This document shows positions 1 through 7,682 of a stretch of DNA of 64,000 nt, piece after piece. Within the stretch, counting starts at the first letter, position 1. Every line of letters starts with the position of its first letter. Origin of the DNA: Calothrix anomala FACHB-343. Its GTDB lineage: Bacteria > Cyanobacteriota > Cyanobacteriia > Cyanobacteriales > Nostocaceae. The DNA lies in contig NZ_JACJQG010000003.1 in the NCBI RefSeq assembly GCF_014696435.1, forward strand, positions 168,386 to 232,385. The letters run 5' to 3'. The position numbers and the translations under genes were made by a program. The notes beneath the pieces were generated by a model, which ran no database searches, was not told where the DNA came from, and saw only the letters and a program-made list of their open reading frames with translations.

Positions 1-932
1 TACCTTTACTACAAGCAGCAGGAATCGCCCCAGTTATCGGCGGTTCGCTGTTATTGCTGGGTTCTTCGATGGGTGGCGAGTTATTCAACCCAGGCGCAGT
101 AGAAATCATCAAACTAGCGGATTTGACAAAACAATCAATCCCAATAATTGTAGGGCGGGTGTTACCTGTGAATCTTTTGGCAAGTATCACCGCCTTAATT
201 GTATTTTGCATCTTGGTTTTCATCTTTTCTAAAAAAACAGCAGGCGAAATATCACCCACAACTTCCAGCGATGCCAATATGGAAGAATTAGATAAACCCT
301 TTCGGGTGAATCTCATTAAAGCATTTATTCCCTTACTACCATTAACACTGTTGTTTATCGTTCCTGCGTTTGTAAAGCTTCCCCAGGAATTTGATAATAG
401 CGTGTCTATCGCCGCCGCAATGTTAATTGCAGTTACAGCCGCCGGCTTAACTACTCCCAAAGAATCGCCAAATCTAGCAGCAGCGTTTTTTGAAGGTGCA
501 GGTTTTGCTTACGCCAACATCATTTCTATCTTTGTTGTCGCTACAATTTTTACAGAAGGAATCAAAGTTAATGGATTAATTGAACATCTCACCAATGCAT
601 TAGCAAATCGTCCAGTTGTCGTAGAAATTGCCAGCTTAATTTTACCTTTTACCTTAGCAGGAATTACTGGTTCTGGCAGCGCCTCTGCCCTAGCTGTGAT
701 GAATATACTCGTACCAGTAGCCATAACAATGAATTTAGATGCCATTCATATTGGCGCACTCACATCAGTAGCAGCACAATTAGGGCGCACCTTAAGCCCT
801 GTAGCCGCAGTTGTAATTATCAGTGCTACCATATCTCGACAAGCACCACTAAATTTAGTCAAATTAGTAGCAATCCCGCTTATTTGCGCCTTGGGAGTAA
901 CCCTAATAGCAACACTATGCAACTTGATGTGA
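1..932 (+). CDS. DcuC-family C4-dicarboxylate carrier, 3' part
   Basis: The gene enters from the left edge; the open frame starts at base 3 and has no start inside the window before an internal Met at 54. The visible ~309 residues are strongly hydrophobic, with several membrane segments. The stretch around SSMGGELFNPGA and the glycine/serine-rich turn GITGSGSASALAVMN resemble the DcuC / C4-dicarboxylate anaerobic carrier family, which exchanges dicarboxylates across the inner membrane. The family is recognised by pattern only, and the substrate in a cyanobacterium is unknown. The gene is followed by a repeat-rich gap and a convergent copper gene, so no operon partner is visible. Confidence 0.7.
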   Translation, partial: PLLQAAGIAPVIGGSLLLLGSSMGGELFNPGAVEIIKLADLTKQSIPIIVGRVLPVNLLASITALIVFCILVFIFSKKTAGEISPTTSSDANMEELDKPFRVNLIKAFIPLLPLTLLFIVPAFVKLPQEFDNSVSIAAAMLIAVTAAGLTTPKESPNLAAAFFEGAGFAYANIISIFVVATIFTEGIKVNGLIEHLTNALANRPVVVEIASLILPFTLAGITGSGSASALAVMNILVPVAITMNLDAIHIGALTSVAAQLGRTLSPVAAVVIISATISRQAPLNLVKLVAIPLICALGVTLIATLCNLM

Positions 933-1027
933 GAAGAAATACCAATTCTGGCTCAAATTACACTACATGGAAGCATCCCAAATGTGCAAAAACGCCCTCA
1001 CCCTATAAGGGTGGGGCTAGAAATACG

Positions 1028-1109
1028 AAGCCTGCCTTCGCAGGCTATCAAACTTTTAGCCTGCGAAGGCAGGCTTTGTTGGTATAGCAATACCCTAGAA
1101 GGGTATTGC
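1028..1109. repeat. Two strong hairpins downstream of the DcuC-like gene
   Basis: Arms 1028-1047 and 1057-1076 are perfect 20-bp inverted repeats around a 9-base loop (the arm contains CCTGCCTTCGCAGG, itself nearly palindromic). A second hairpin follows with arms 1087-1096 and 1100-1109 (GCAATACCCT). Neither has a clean T tract on the plus strand, so these look more like REP-type palindromes than a simple terminator, although they could stop transcription from the upstream gene. Confidence 0.6.
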
Positions 1110-1144
1110 GTCAAAATTTGGATGCTCCCTCTTCCTTTTGCCTA

Positions 1145-1259
1145 TTAAGGACTTCCAGAAAATAAACTATCCAATTTCCGAAAGCAGATATTTTTATTTT
1201 TCCCCCTGCCCCTCTGCCTACACATTGATAGTATATTTTTTAAGTTGGAAGTCCCTTAA
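1145..1259. mobile_element. MITE-like element, family D, copy 1
   Basis: About 115 bp bounded by inverted ends reading TTAAGGACTTCCAGA on the left and TTGGAAGTCCCTTAA on the right. The centre holds a pyrimidine-rich heptamer-like stretch. A related element in inverted order is at 56390-56516. No ORF is inside, so any mobility would be in trans. Confidence 0.55.
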
Positions 1260-1312
1260 TTGGCGTCTTAGCGGTTGATTTTATCAAGGAAAAATCGCCT
1301 CAAAATGCAATT

Positions 1313-1984
1313 TTATTCCACCTTGGATTTATACCAATCTTGATACCATTGCTCCATCTGCTGAATTTCAGCCGTTTGAGTTTTAATTATCGATTCAGCT
1401 AAATTCTTAATTTCTGATTTGGTAGATTTTTTACTAGCCATCTGTGCCATTTTCACAGCCATGCGATGATGGGGAACCATTTGCTGGATAAATTCTTTAT
1501 CGAAATCTGGTGCATTTTTCAAGGCGACTAAATCTATCTTCATTCCCCGCATCTTGCACTTCATTGACTGTGCTTGTTCACCTGTACCTTCAGGTTTTGG
1601 CTGCATATTTTGATGATTCGTACCTGTAGCAGGTAAATCTTTTCCGTACCATGCTTTATACCAAGATTTCATTTGTAAAATTTCGCGGTTTTGGTCTTGT
1701 TTAATTGCTAGTGCTAACTTTTTAATCTCTGGATGTTGGGCGCGACTTAATGCCATCTCAGCCGTTTCTAAAGCTTGAGTATGATGGGGAATCATCTTTT
1801 CCATAAAATGTTGATCTATTTGCCCCATCATCCCTTTAGGCGGATTAGCTTCTGTAGATTGTTGATGATTATTGTGTTCTGAGTTGGAAACTTGTGCTTG
1901 TGCGTTATTGAAAACTAGTAATCCAGAGATAGCGCTACTAGCCAATAAACCAGCCAAGCTATAAAATAATTTGTCTGTCTTCAT
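1313..1984 (-). CDS. DUF305 protein, CopM-like periplasmic copper binder
   Basis: 223 residues. An N-terminal signal peptide (hydrophobic LAGLLASSAISGLLVF, then AQA) points to export. Two DUF305 modules follow, at about residues 57-115 and 160-220. Each begins with a Met-plus-His-His cluster (EKMIPHH and QQMVPHH), continues with further Met residues, and ends in a WYxxWY motif. Paired Met/His ligands fit Cu(I) binding; the cyanobacterial relative CopM is a periplasmic copper protein. The start at 1984 has a strong ribosome site (AGGAGGG, about 5 bases upstream). It lies divergent from the Cu ATPase at 2646, which supports a copper-resistance role. The specific name is inferred. Confidence 0.85.
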   Translation of the reverse strand: MKTDKLFYSLAGLLASSAISGLLVFNNAQAQVSNSEHNNHQQSTEANPPKGMMGQIDQHFMEKMIPHHTQALETAEMALSRAQHPEIKKLALAIKQDQNREILQMKSWYKAWYGKDLPATGTNHQNMQPKPEGTGEQAQSMKCKMRGMKIDLVALKNAPDFDKEFIQQMVPHHRMAVKMAQMASKKSTKSEIKNLAESIIKTQTAEIQQMEQWYQDWYKSKVE

Positions 1985-2572
1985 AAACCCTCCTAATTGC
2001 AGGAGTTAACCACAATTTATATTCATTAAACTAGCGAGAGATTGTGAGGAAGTTGTGAGATAAAAAATTTTCAGTTAACTCAATTAAAATACTCAGTAAT
2101 TAAACAGCAGTACAGGAGAGAAATAATGAAGTTAGATATTTTTATCTGCGAAAAAATCCTACACTTTCAGCTTGACATTTCAAGATGAAATTGAGATGAA
2201 ATATTGTTTTGTACAAGTTTCTTTACAAAAATTTAGCGATCGCGCTTTTTATCCAAATTTAAATACTGTTTGCGCTACATCAATATATTCTAGAGGGCAT
2301 GGCATTGCCGTAGCCCTACCATCTGTCCCATGATTTTTGCAAATTGTTATTACCAACTCCAGGAACTTGAACAGAAATTCTTCCTGAGTTCAGTTACTCT
2401 ATGCTAAATAGCTGCCAAGCTAATTAATCAAGGAATTTCTGCTTAGTTCCAATTTCCCTCTTTACACCATTTCTCTAAATTCAGGCTACAGATAATTCTC
2501 CCCCTGCTCCCTGCCCCCTGCCCCCTTGCAGCCTATGTGTAGCCATTTTTTGGAGAATTGGTATTACCCCCC
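1985..2572. other. Intergenic region between CopM-like gene and Cu ATPase
   Basis: About 590 bp without a convincing gene. It holds a family A repeat (2284-2350) and a pyrimidine-rich heptamer stretch near 2500-2530. A TTGACA hexamer at 2172-2177 is followed by the 14-mer TTCAAGATGAAATT (2179-2192), which recurs at 2597-2610 in the ATPase promoter. A 20-codon ORF at 2126-2188 has an AGGAG upstream but no other support. Confidence 0.5.
2284..2350 (+). repeat. Dispersed repeat family A, copy 1
   Basis: Starts ATATTCTAGAGGGCATGGCA and continues through a short palindromic core with a TAGCCCTAC segment, then CTGTCCCATG and a T-rich end with CAAATTG. The same arrangement recurs at 8715, 15865, 56582 (reverse) and 63733. 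Confidence 0.6.
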
Positions 2573-2604
2573 TTGACACTCCAGTTCACTGGAGGATTCA
2601 AGAT
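2573..2604 (+). promoter_or_regulatory. MerR-type operator-promoter of the Cu ATPase
   Basis: A consensus -35 TTGACA (2573-2578) and a -10-like CAAGAT (2599-2604) are 20 bp apart instead of 17. The spacer holds a perfect inverted repeat CTCCAGT-TC-ACTGGAG (2579-2594). An over-long spacer with a centred palindrome is the signature of promoters twisted into activity by MerR/CueR-type regulators. The likely partner is the MerR gene at 6377, whose own promoter has a similar palindrome. Confidence 0.8.
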
Positions 2605-2645
2605 GAAATTAATCTTGAACACAATTTCATAATTGGAGCTTGCAT

Positions 2646-4910
2646 ATGGAAAATGCCACATTAAAGTTACGCGGTATGGGTTGCGCAGCCTGTGCTAAAA
2701 GTATAGAAGATGCAATTCGTTCTGTCCCTGGTGTGAATGAATGTATTGTCAATTTTGGAGCAGAACAAGCAACTGTAGATTACAATCCCAAAAAGACGGA
2801 TTTACAAGCTATTCAAGATGCGGTGGATGCAGCCGGTTACGCTGCTTATCCCCTACAAGCACAAAATTTGCTGGCGGGAGAAGATGATGAAGAAAAACGA
2901 CATCGTCAGCAAGAATCCCGCGAATTACAGCGCAAGGTGACGCTAGGCGGCGTTATTAGCACTGTATTGCTAATTGGTTCTCTCCCGATGATGACAGGCT
3001 TAAATCTGCCTTTTATCCCTACATGGTTGCATAACCCTTGGTTGCAATTAATCCTGACAACTCCTGTACAGTTTTGGTGTGGTTACTCGTTTTACGTAAA
3101 CACCTGGAAAGCTTTGAAGCGTCATGCGGCAACAATGGATACTTTAATTGCTTTGGGTACAAGTGCTGCCTATTTCTATTCCCTATTCGCCACATTAGTT
3201 CCCGGCTTTTTCATAGCTCAGGGATTAATGCCAGATGTATATTATGAAACGGCAGCGATTGTGATTACCTTAATTTTATTAGGGCGATTGTTTGAAAATC
3301 GCGCTAAAGGACAAACTTCCGCAGCAATTCGCCAGCTAATCGGCTTACAGGCGAAAACTGCGCGGTTGATTCGCAACGGTAAAGAAATCGATGTACCCAT
3401 TGAGCAAGTAGCCATTGGTGATGTCGTATTAGTGCGCCCTGGTGAGAAAATTCCCGTTGATGGCGAAGTAGTTACGGGGACATCTACAGTTGATGAAGCG
3501 ATGGTAACCGGGGAAAGTGTAGCAGTGAAAAAGCAACCGGGGGATGAAGTTATTGGTGCAACTATCAACAAAACCGGAAGTTTTCAGTTTCGCGCCACCA
3601 GAGTAGGGAAAGATACTGTCTTAGCGCAGATTGTGCAGTTAGTACAGCAAGCCCAAGGTTCAAAAGCACCCATTCAAAGATTAGCAGACCAAGTTACCGG
3701 GTGGTTTGTGCCGGCAGTAATTGCGATCGCTCTTTTTACCTTTATAATTTGGTACAACATCATGGGTAATATCACCCTGGCGTTGATGACTACAGTTGGC
3801 GTGTTAATTATCGCTTGTCCTTGTGCTTTAGGTTTAGCTACACCCACATCGGTAATGGTGGGAACGGGTAAAGGTGCAGAAAACGGGATTTTAATTAAAG
3901 GTGCGGAAAGCTTAGAACTAGCACATCAAATTAAAACCATTGTCTTAGATAAAACTGGCACAATTACCCAAGGTAAACCAACAGTTACAGATTTTCTCAC
4001 AGTTAACGGCACGGCTAACGGCAACGAAATTCAGTTAATTCAATTAGCCGCATCCTTAGAACGCAATTCTGAACATCCTTTAGCCGAAGCAGTTGTCAGA
4101 TATGCTCAATCTCAAGAAGTAATGTTAACAGAGGTGAGAGATTTTGAAGCGATTTCTGGGAGTGGCGTACAAGGTATTGTTTCTCACAAACTAGTGCAAA
4201 TTGGTACCCAACGCTGGATGGAAGAATTGCAGATTCACACCCAAGCCTTGCAACCAGACAAAGAACGCTTAGAATATTTGGGTAAAACCGCCGTATGGTT
4301 AGCAGTTGACGGCGAAATTCAAGGATTAATGGGAATTGCGGATGCAATTAAACCCACTTCCACCCAAGCGATAAAAGCATTGCAAAAACTCGGTTTAGAA
4401 GTTGTCATGCTCACAGGTGACAACCGCCGCACCGCCGAAAGTATAGCGCGAGAAGTGGGAATTAAACGAGTATTAGCCGAAGTGCGTCCCGATCAAAAAG
4501 CAGCTACAGTCCAAGCAATACAAGCAGAAGGTAAAATTGTAGCAATGGTTGGTGATGGAATCAACGATGCACCAGCTTTAGCTCAAGCCGATGTAGGAAT
4601 TGCCATTGGTACAGGTACAGATATTGCGATCGCAGCGAGTGACATTACCTTAATATCTGGCGATTTACTAAGTATAGTTACAGCAATTCAACTCAGCCGC
4701 GCCACAATTCGCAATATTCGCCAAAATCTCTTCTTTGCCTTTATTTACAACGTCGCCGGCATTCCCATCGCCGCCGGAATTCTCTTCCCCTTCTTTGGTT
4801 GGTTGCTAAATCCTATCATCGCCGGTGCAGCAATGGCTTTTAGTTCAGTTTCCGTAGTAACTAACGCCCTACGTTTGCGTAACTTTCAAGCTAAAGGGGC
4901 TAGGGGCTAG
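2646..4910 (+). CDS. Copper-translocating P1B-type ATPase (PacS/CopA type)
   Basis: A 754-residue membrane pump that moves Cu(I) across a membrane using ATP. In order: an N-terminal heavy-metal-associated domain with the binding motif GMGCAAC (about residues 10-17; the cyanobacterial PacS form), transmembrane helices, the actuator motif TGES, the ion-binding CPC in [12 protein letters not shown] (about residue 390), the phosphorylated Asp in [11 protein letters not shown] (about 435), the P1B-specific SEHPLAEA, and [16 protein letters not shown] (about 636). The length is normal for the family. An in-frame TTG lies at 2640, but ATG 2646 is better placed behind GGAG (2635-2638). The MerR-type promoter directly upstream implies metal induction. 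PacS (thylakoid) and CtaA (plasma membrane) roles cannot be told apart here. Confidence 0.93.
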   Translation: MENATLKLRGMGCAACAKSIEDAIRSVPGVNECIVNFGAEQATVDYNPKKTDLQAIQDAVDAAGYAAYPLQAQNLLAGEDDEEKRHRQQESRELQRKVTLGGVISTVLLIGSLPMMTGLNLPFIPTWLHNPWLQLILTTPVQFWCGYSFYVNTWKALKRHAATMDTLIALGTSAAYFYSLFATLVPGFFIAQGLMPDVYYETAAIVITLILLGRLFENRAKGQTSAAIRQLIGLQAKTARLIRNGKEIDVPIEQVAIGDVVLVRPGEKIPVDGEVVTGTSTVDEAMVTGESVAVKKQPGDEVIGATINKTGSFQFRATRVGKDTVLAQIVQLVQQAQGSKAPIQRLADQVTGWFVPAVIAIALFTFIIWYNIMGNITLALMTTVGVLIIACPCALGLATPTSVMVGTGKGAENGILIKGAESLELAHQIKTIVLDKTGTITQGKPTVTDFLTVNGTANGNEIQLIQLAASLERNSEHPLAEAVVRYAQSQEVMLTEVRDFEAISGSGVQGIVSHKLVQIGTQRWMEELQIHTQALQPDKERLEYLGKTAVWLAVDGEIQGLMGIADAIKPTSTQAIKALQKLGLEVVMLTGDNRRTAESIAREVGIKRVLAEVRPDQKAATVQAIQAEGKIVAMVGDGINDAPALAQADVGIAIGTGTDIAIAASDITLISGDLLSIVTAIQLSRATIRNIRQNLFFAFIYNVAGIPIAAGILFPFFGWLLNPIIAGAAMAFSSVSVVTNALRLRNFQAKGARG

Positions 4911-4921
4911 ACAAATTGTAG

Positions 4922-4941
4922 AGACGCGATTAATCGCGTCT
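4922..4941. repeat. Short palindrome AGACGCGATTAATCGCGTCT
   Basis: A perfect 20-bp palindrome between the ATPase and the cupredoxin gene. Near-identical copies lie at 17423-17442 and 23111-23130, in each case beside a gene end. It may form a small hairpin at the RNA level. Confidence 0.55.
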
Positions 4942-4979
4942 TTAAACAAGCCAAGCACAATAAAACAGGAGGTTTTTTC

Positions 4980-5615
4980 ATGGTGAAGAAAACAGCATTG
5001 ATCGGTAGTATAGTTAGTTTTGGGATATTATTCGCAATTGCATCTAGTAAAGCAGTTGCGCAAACATCCCACGAAGCGCATTCATCGCCAACAATCCAAA
5101 CCCAGCAATTTCAAAGAATTGAACAACCATTAGGAAATAAAATCGCCGTCACTCTTGGCGGATTGGGATTAATGGGCTTAGAAATTTGGTGGTTTTTGCT
5201 GAGTAAACCCAAATCTCAAAAAGCAGTTGCAACAAAAGAAAATATTCAAGAAGTAACCATTACTGTTGATGGCGGATACGATCCCAGTCGAATTGTAGTA
5301 CAAGCAGGGAAACCAGTACGCCTGAAATTTACCCGCACAGATCCCAGCAGTTGTTTAGAACAAGTGATAATTCCCGACTTTCGCATCGCCGCAGATTTAC
5401 CCCTAAATCAAGTCACAACAATAGAATTTACACCCGACACACCAGGCGAGTATGCTTTTAGTTGTGGAATGAATATGTTTCATGGTGCGATCGCAGTTCA
5501 AGCTGCAGAAAATAACTCAGAAAGAAACTTGGCGACAATTGCTAGTGTTGCTGACTTGCAAGAGCGAAAAGATTTTGCCGAAACTGATTCTTATTATTCG
5601 CGAAAAAGTACCTAA
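4980..5615 (+). CDS. Membrane-anchored cupredoxin-domain protein
   Basis: 211 residues. A signal-like N-terminus (to about residue 28) is followed by a second hydrophobic segment at about 53-73 (VTLGGLGLMGLEIWWFLL), leaving a soluble cupredoxin domain at about residues 88-178. Candidate copper ligands are Cys in SSCLEQVIIP and the Cys/Met/His set in SCGMNMFHG. This type is common next to Cu ATPases. It starts 69 bp after the ATPase with a strong AGGAGG ribosome site, so the two probably share the MerR-controlled transcript. The last codons run into a 21-bp tandem repeat array and the stop codon lies inside the first repeat unit, so the C-terminal tail may have been changed by the array. Confidence 0.85.
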   Translation: MVKKTALIGSIVSFGILFAIASSKAVAQTSHEAHSSPTIQTQQFQRIEQPLGNKIAVTLGGLGLMGLEIWWFLLSKPKSQKAVATKENIQEVTITVDGGYDPSRIVVQAGKPVRLKFTRTDPSSCLEQVIIPDFRIAADLPLNQVTTIEFTPDTPGEYAFSCGMNMFHGAIAVQAAENNSERNLATIASVADLQERKDFAETDSYYSRKST

Positions 5616-5807
5616 AAGTCGTATTTGGGTACCTAAAAGTCGTATTGGAGTACTTCAAAGTCGTATTTGAGTACCTCAAAGTCGTATTTGGGTACTTCAA
5701 AGTCGTATTTGAGTACCTAAAAGTCGTATTGGAGTACTTCAAAGTCGTATTTGAGTACCTCAAAGTCGTATTTGGGTACTTCAAAGTCGTATTTGGGTAC
5801 TCCAGAG
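5608..5807. repeat. 21-bp tandem repeat array (9 units plus part)
   Basis: Nine consecutive 21-bp units of the form GTACCTAAAAGTCGTATTTG plus one base run from 5608 to 5796, followed by a partial unit. Three unit variants alternate: CCTAAAA, CTTCAAA and CCTCAAA. Units 2-5 are repeated as units 6-9 with a single base change, giving an 84-bp higher-order period. The unit length is a multiple of three, which is why long open frames appear on both strands here; these are not genes. The array begins inside the last codons of the cupredoxin gene. Confidence 0.9.
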
Positions 5808-5814
5808 TCACCAA

Positions 5815-6240
5815 ACACCTCGCGCCGTGGAAGCCCCTACATTCATGTATGGGGGTAAGGCGCAGGCGAATTTATTCGCTGTCAAAAAACTTGTGCTTCA
5901 TGGGATAATCGGTGTATGTTGAAATAGGCAAAGACACTGTGCAACCCCACAGAAACGGCTTCGCTAGTAGACATAGAGGCTGTCGCGTAGCCTTGATAGG
6001 GTAAAAACGTATTGCTTGCCAAAGGGCAAAACAGTGTGTTTTTGGGGCGTGGGGGTGAGTACATCACGCCAGTTGCTTTAAGTCGGGAAACCCGCCCAAC
6101 GCACTGGCTCCTCTGTTTAATCGTAACCGCGTCCTCGCTCGACACGTTCGGGAGATAGTGTTTCGGAACCTGAACAGGAACCAAGCCGCTATTTCTCAGG
6201 GCTACTAAAAGCCCCCGGATTTATCCGTGGGGAATGCGTT
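5815..6240 (+). mobile_element. Probable remnant of an IS200/IS605 (tnpB-type) element
   Basis: About 425 bp without an intact gene. The right part carries GAAGCCCCCGGATTT-like sequence (about 6207-6233), the style of hairpin seen at the right end of tnpB elements. One plus-strand frame just before it reads EPEQEPSR...KAPGFIRGEC, like a TnpB carboxyl tail. The left part has an imperfect hairpin around 5836-5858. No tnpA or tnpB body survives. The assignment rests on remembered element ends, so it is tentative. Confidence 0.4.
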
Positions 6241-6306
6241 ACAACTCAATATTTCTCAGGCTTTGTTTGTTTAGCCCCAGGCTGTGAGCTGAAGACGTTA
6301 ACGTTC

Positions 6307-6338
6307 TTGACTCTCCATCCAACTGGAGAGTCTATCAT
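6307..6338 (+). promoter_or_regulatory. MerR-type operator-promoter of the regulator gene
   Basis: The -35 TTGACT (6307-6312) and -10 TATCAT (6333-6338) are 20 bp apart. A perfect inverted repeat GACTCTCCA / TGGAGAGTC (6309-6317 and 6324-6332) fills the spacer. The architecture and the CTCCA core match the ATPase promoter at 2573, suggesting one regulator acts on both and controls its own gene. Confidence 0.8.
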
Positions 6339-6376
6339 ACAATCGGTAATCATATCGCACTCAGGGTTTGGTAAGT

Positions 6377-6790
6377 ATGTTAGCTCAAGCAGAAGCAAAG
6401 CAGATAGGTGTCGTTGCTAAAGAAAGCGGCGTACCGATTAAAACTATTCGCTATTATGAAGAACTTGGTTTACTCAAATCATCAGGAAGAACAGAAGGCG
6501 GATTTAGATTATTTAACGCTGATGTTTTAGAACGACTGCATTTTATTAAACGTGCCCAAAGCTTAGGATTAAGTTTATCCGAAATTAAAGAATTTTTAAA
6601 CGTTCATGATAGCGGCGAATTACCTTGCGAACATATCAAGATGAGATTGGAAGATAAAGTAAAAGCTATTGATGAACAAATTCAGCAATTAATGATTTTG
6701 AGACAAGAATTATCAGGTTTGCTTTCCGGCTGGGAAATTAAACCAGATCAGCATCATTCCACTATTTGTCCCATTATTGAACATGAATAA
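6377..6790 (+). CDS. MerR-family metal-responsive regulator
   Basis: About 137 residues. The N-terminal winged helix-turn-helix is canonical for MerR proteins (VPIKTIRYYEELGLL, then GGFRLF). A long dimerisation helix follows, and Cys residues sit at the metal site (LPCEHI, about residue 84) and near the C-terminus (TICPIIEH, about 131). The Cys pair resembles soft-metal sensors of the CueR/ZntR/MerR group; placement beside Cu genes argues for copper. An in-frame TTG lies at 6368, but ATG 6377 fits the family start better. MerR regulators bend over-long promoters into activity, which fits the two 20-bp-spaced promoters in this cluster. Cu versus Zn, Co or Hg specificity is not proven. Confidence 0.88.
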   Translation: MLAQAEAKQIGVVAKESGVPIKTIRYYEELGLLKSSGRTEGGFRLFNADVLERLHFIKRAQSLGLSLSEIKEFLNVHDSGELPCEHIKMRLEDKVKAIDEQIQQLMILRQELSGLLSGWEIKPDQHHSTICPIIEHE

Positions 6791-6858
6791 TCAAAGTTAC
6801 CAAATAATATTAAGTAGAGTGGGCAATCCCCACCCTACTTTAATTTGAGAAATCAAAT

Positions 6859-6948
6859 ATGAGTTTTATCGATGAATTTCCTACTACATACCCTAACAAA
6901 GCCAAAGATGTCTCACCCTTACCAGATGCTGGAGAAATGAAAAATTAG
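6859..6948 (+). CDS. Possible 29-residue ORF or gene remnant
   Basis: ATG 6859 to TAG 6948 encodes a short, charged, proline-containing peptide (MSFIDEFPTTYPNKAKD at the start). Its stop overlaps the 3' end of the convergent gene at 6945. It has no clear ribosome site. It may be the surviving start of a lost gene next to the regulator. Weakly supported. Confidence 0.2.
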   Translation: MSFIDEFPTTYPNKAKDVSPLPDAGEMKN

Positions 6949-7406
6949 CTATTTGCGATTTGATCGTTAATCCTTTCAATTGCTACTGTGGGAGAGTCTG
7001 GCGAAATAAATGTTCCAAATAACCGTTCCCCATGTTTAAAAGCAGTAATTACAGGAAAAGGTGGGAAGATACGTGGTGCAGGAATACTATAGTAAATTTC
7101 TGGATTTTCGCGATCGCTGCTGATAGCAAGTGTATATTTATCACCATAAGCCTTTTCAACTTCTGATTTGATGTTTGCTACTTGCTCTTGAAACATTCCA
7201 TCATCGTACTCAGTGTAAAGCGATGGAAGCATCAGCAAAATTACAGTATTGTCAGAGTGCAACACTGTGCTGTAAAAATTGTCCCGATTAACTTTTACCC
7301 AATCAGCAGCCAGCGCTGGAGATGGCAAAAACATCAAGCTACTCACAAGCACAAGCAAAAACATTGAAATTAATCGCCGTCCGATTTTAGCAATATTTTT
7401 CATCAT
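6945..7406 (-). CDS. Secreted thioredoxin-fold-like protein without CXXC
   Basis: 153 residues, not assigned to a named family. It has a clear signal peptide (FLLVLVSSLMFLPSPALA, cleavage after about residue 33). The mature part has the alternating strand/helix feel of a thioredoxin fold (TVILLMLPSLYTEYDD, then FPPFPVITAFKHGERLFGTF with a Pro-rich turn), but it has no cysteine pair and so no redox motif. Start 7406 is preferred because GGAG lies five bases upstream. It lies convergent to the MerR gene, so it may be an accessory of the copper cluster or merely a neighbour. Confidence 0.6.
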   Translation of the reverse strand: MMKNIAKIGRRLISMFLLVLVSSLMFLPSPALAADWVKVNRDNFYSTVLHSDNTVILLMLPSLYTEYDDGMFQEQVANIKSEVEKAYGDKYTLAISSDRENPEIYYSIPAPRIFPPFPVITAFKHGERLFGTFISPDSPTVAIERINDQIANS

Positions 7407-7571
7407 TGTTTCTCCATATATCGAACTTATCTTGTATAAGATAACACTGCAAATCTTAAAAACAAGGACATTTAAAAAACTTCAAGAAGTTCAGCAAACT
7501 TTAATAAATTCAATATATGAATTTACAACCCATGCACATGGTAAATTCATGATTATTGCCGTCAATTGAGA

Positions 7572-7675
7572 GATACAGCGAATTGCGAGTTGGTGAGGTA
7601 CAGATAATCGTTGATTGTAGATTGGCACTGCCATGCCCCGAAGCGCATACCTCATGTACCTGAAATATGCTGTAA
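7572..7675 (+). mobile_element. MITE-like element, family B, copy 1
   Basis: About 104 bp. The left end is GATACAGCGAATTGCGAG and the right end is TGAAATATGCTGTA, giving imperfect inverted ends. The interior contains GAGGTACAGATAATCGTTGA and a palindromic GGCACTGCCATGCC core. Related copies: 29573-29677, 54702-54809 (reverse) and 63625-63714. Confidence 0.6.
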
Positions 7676-7682
7676 TGCTATT

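Noticed and set aside
5608-5807. 21-bp array as a CRISPR
   Set aside because: Units are directly adjacent with no spacers.
5542-5908. Open frames on both strands across the 21-bp repeats
   Set aside because: The unit is seven codons long, so any stop-free frame stays open. The repetitive peptides have no start signals and no meaning beyond the repeat.
5882-6184. 100-codon minus-strand ORF in the IS-like segment
   Set aside because: Low-complexity, no ribosome site, and it crosses palindromic sequence; the TnpB-tail-like frame on the plus strand explains the region better.
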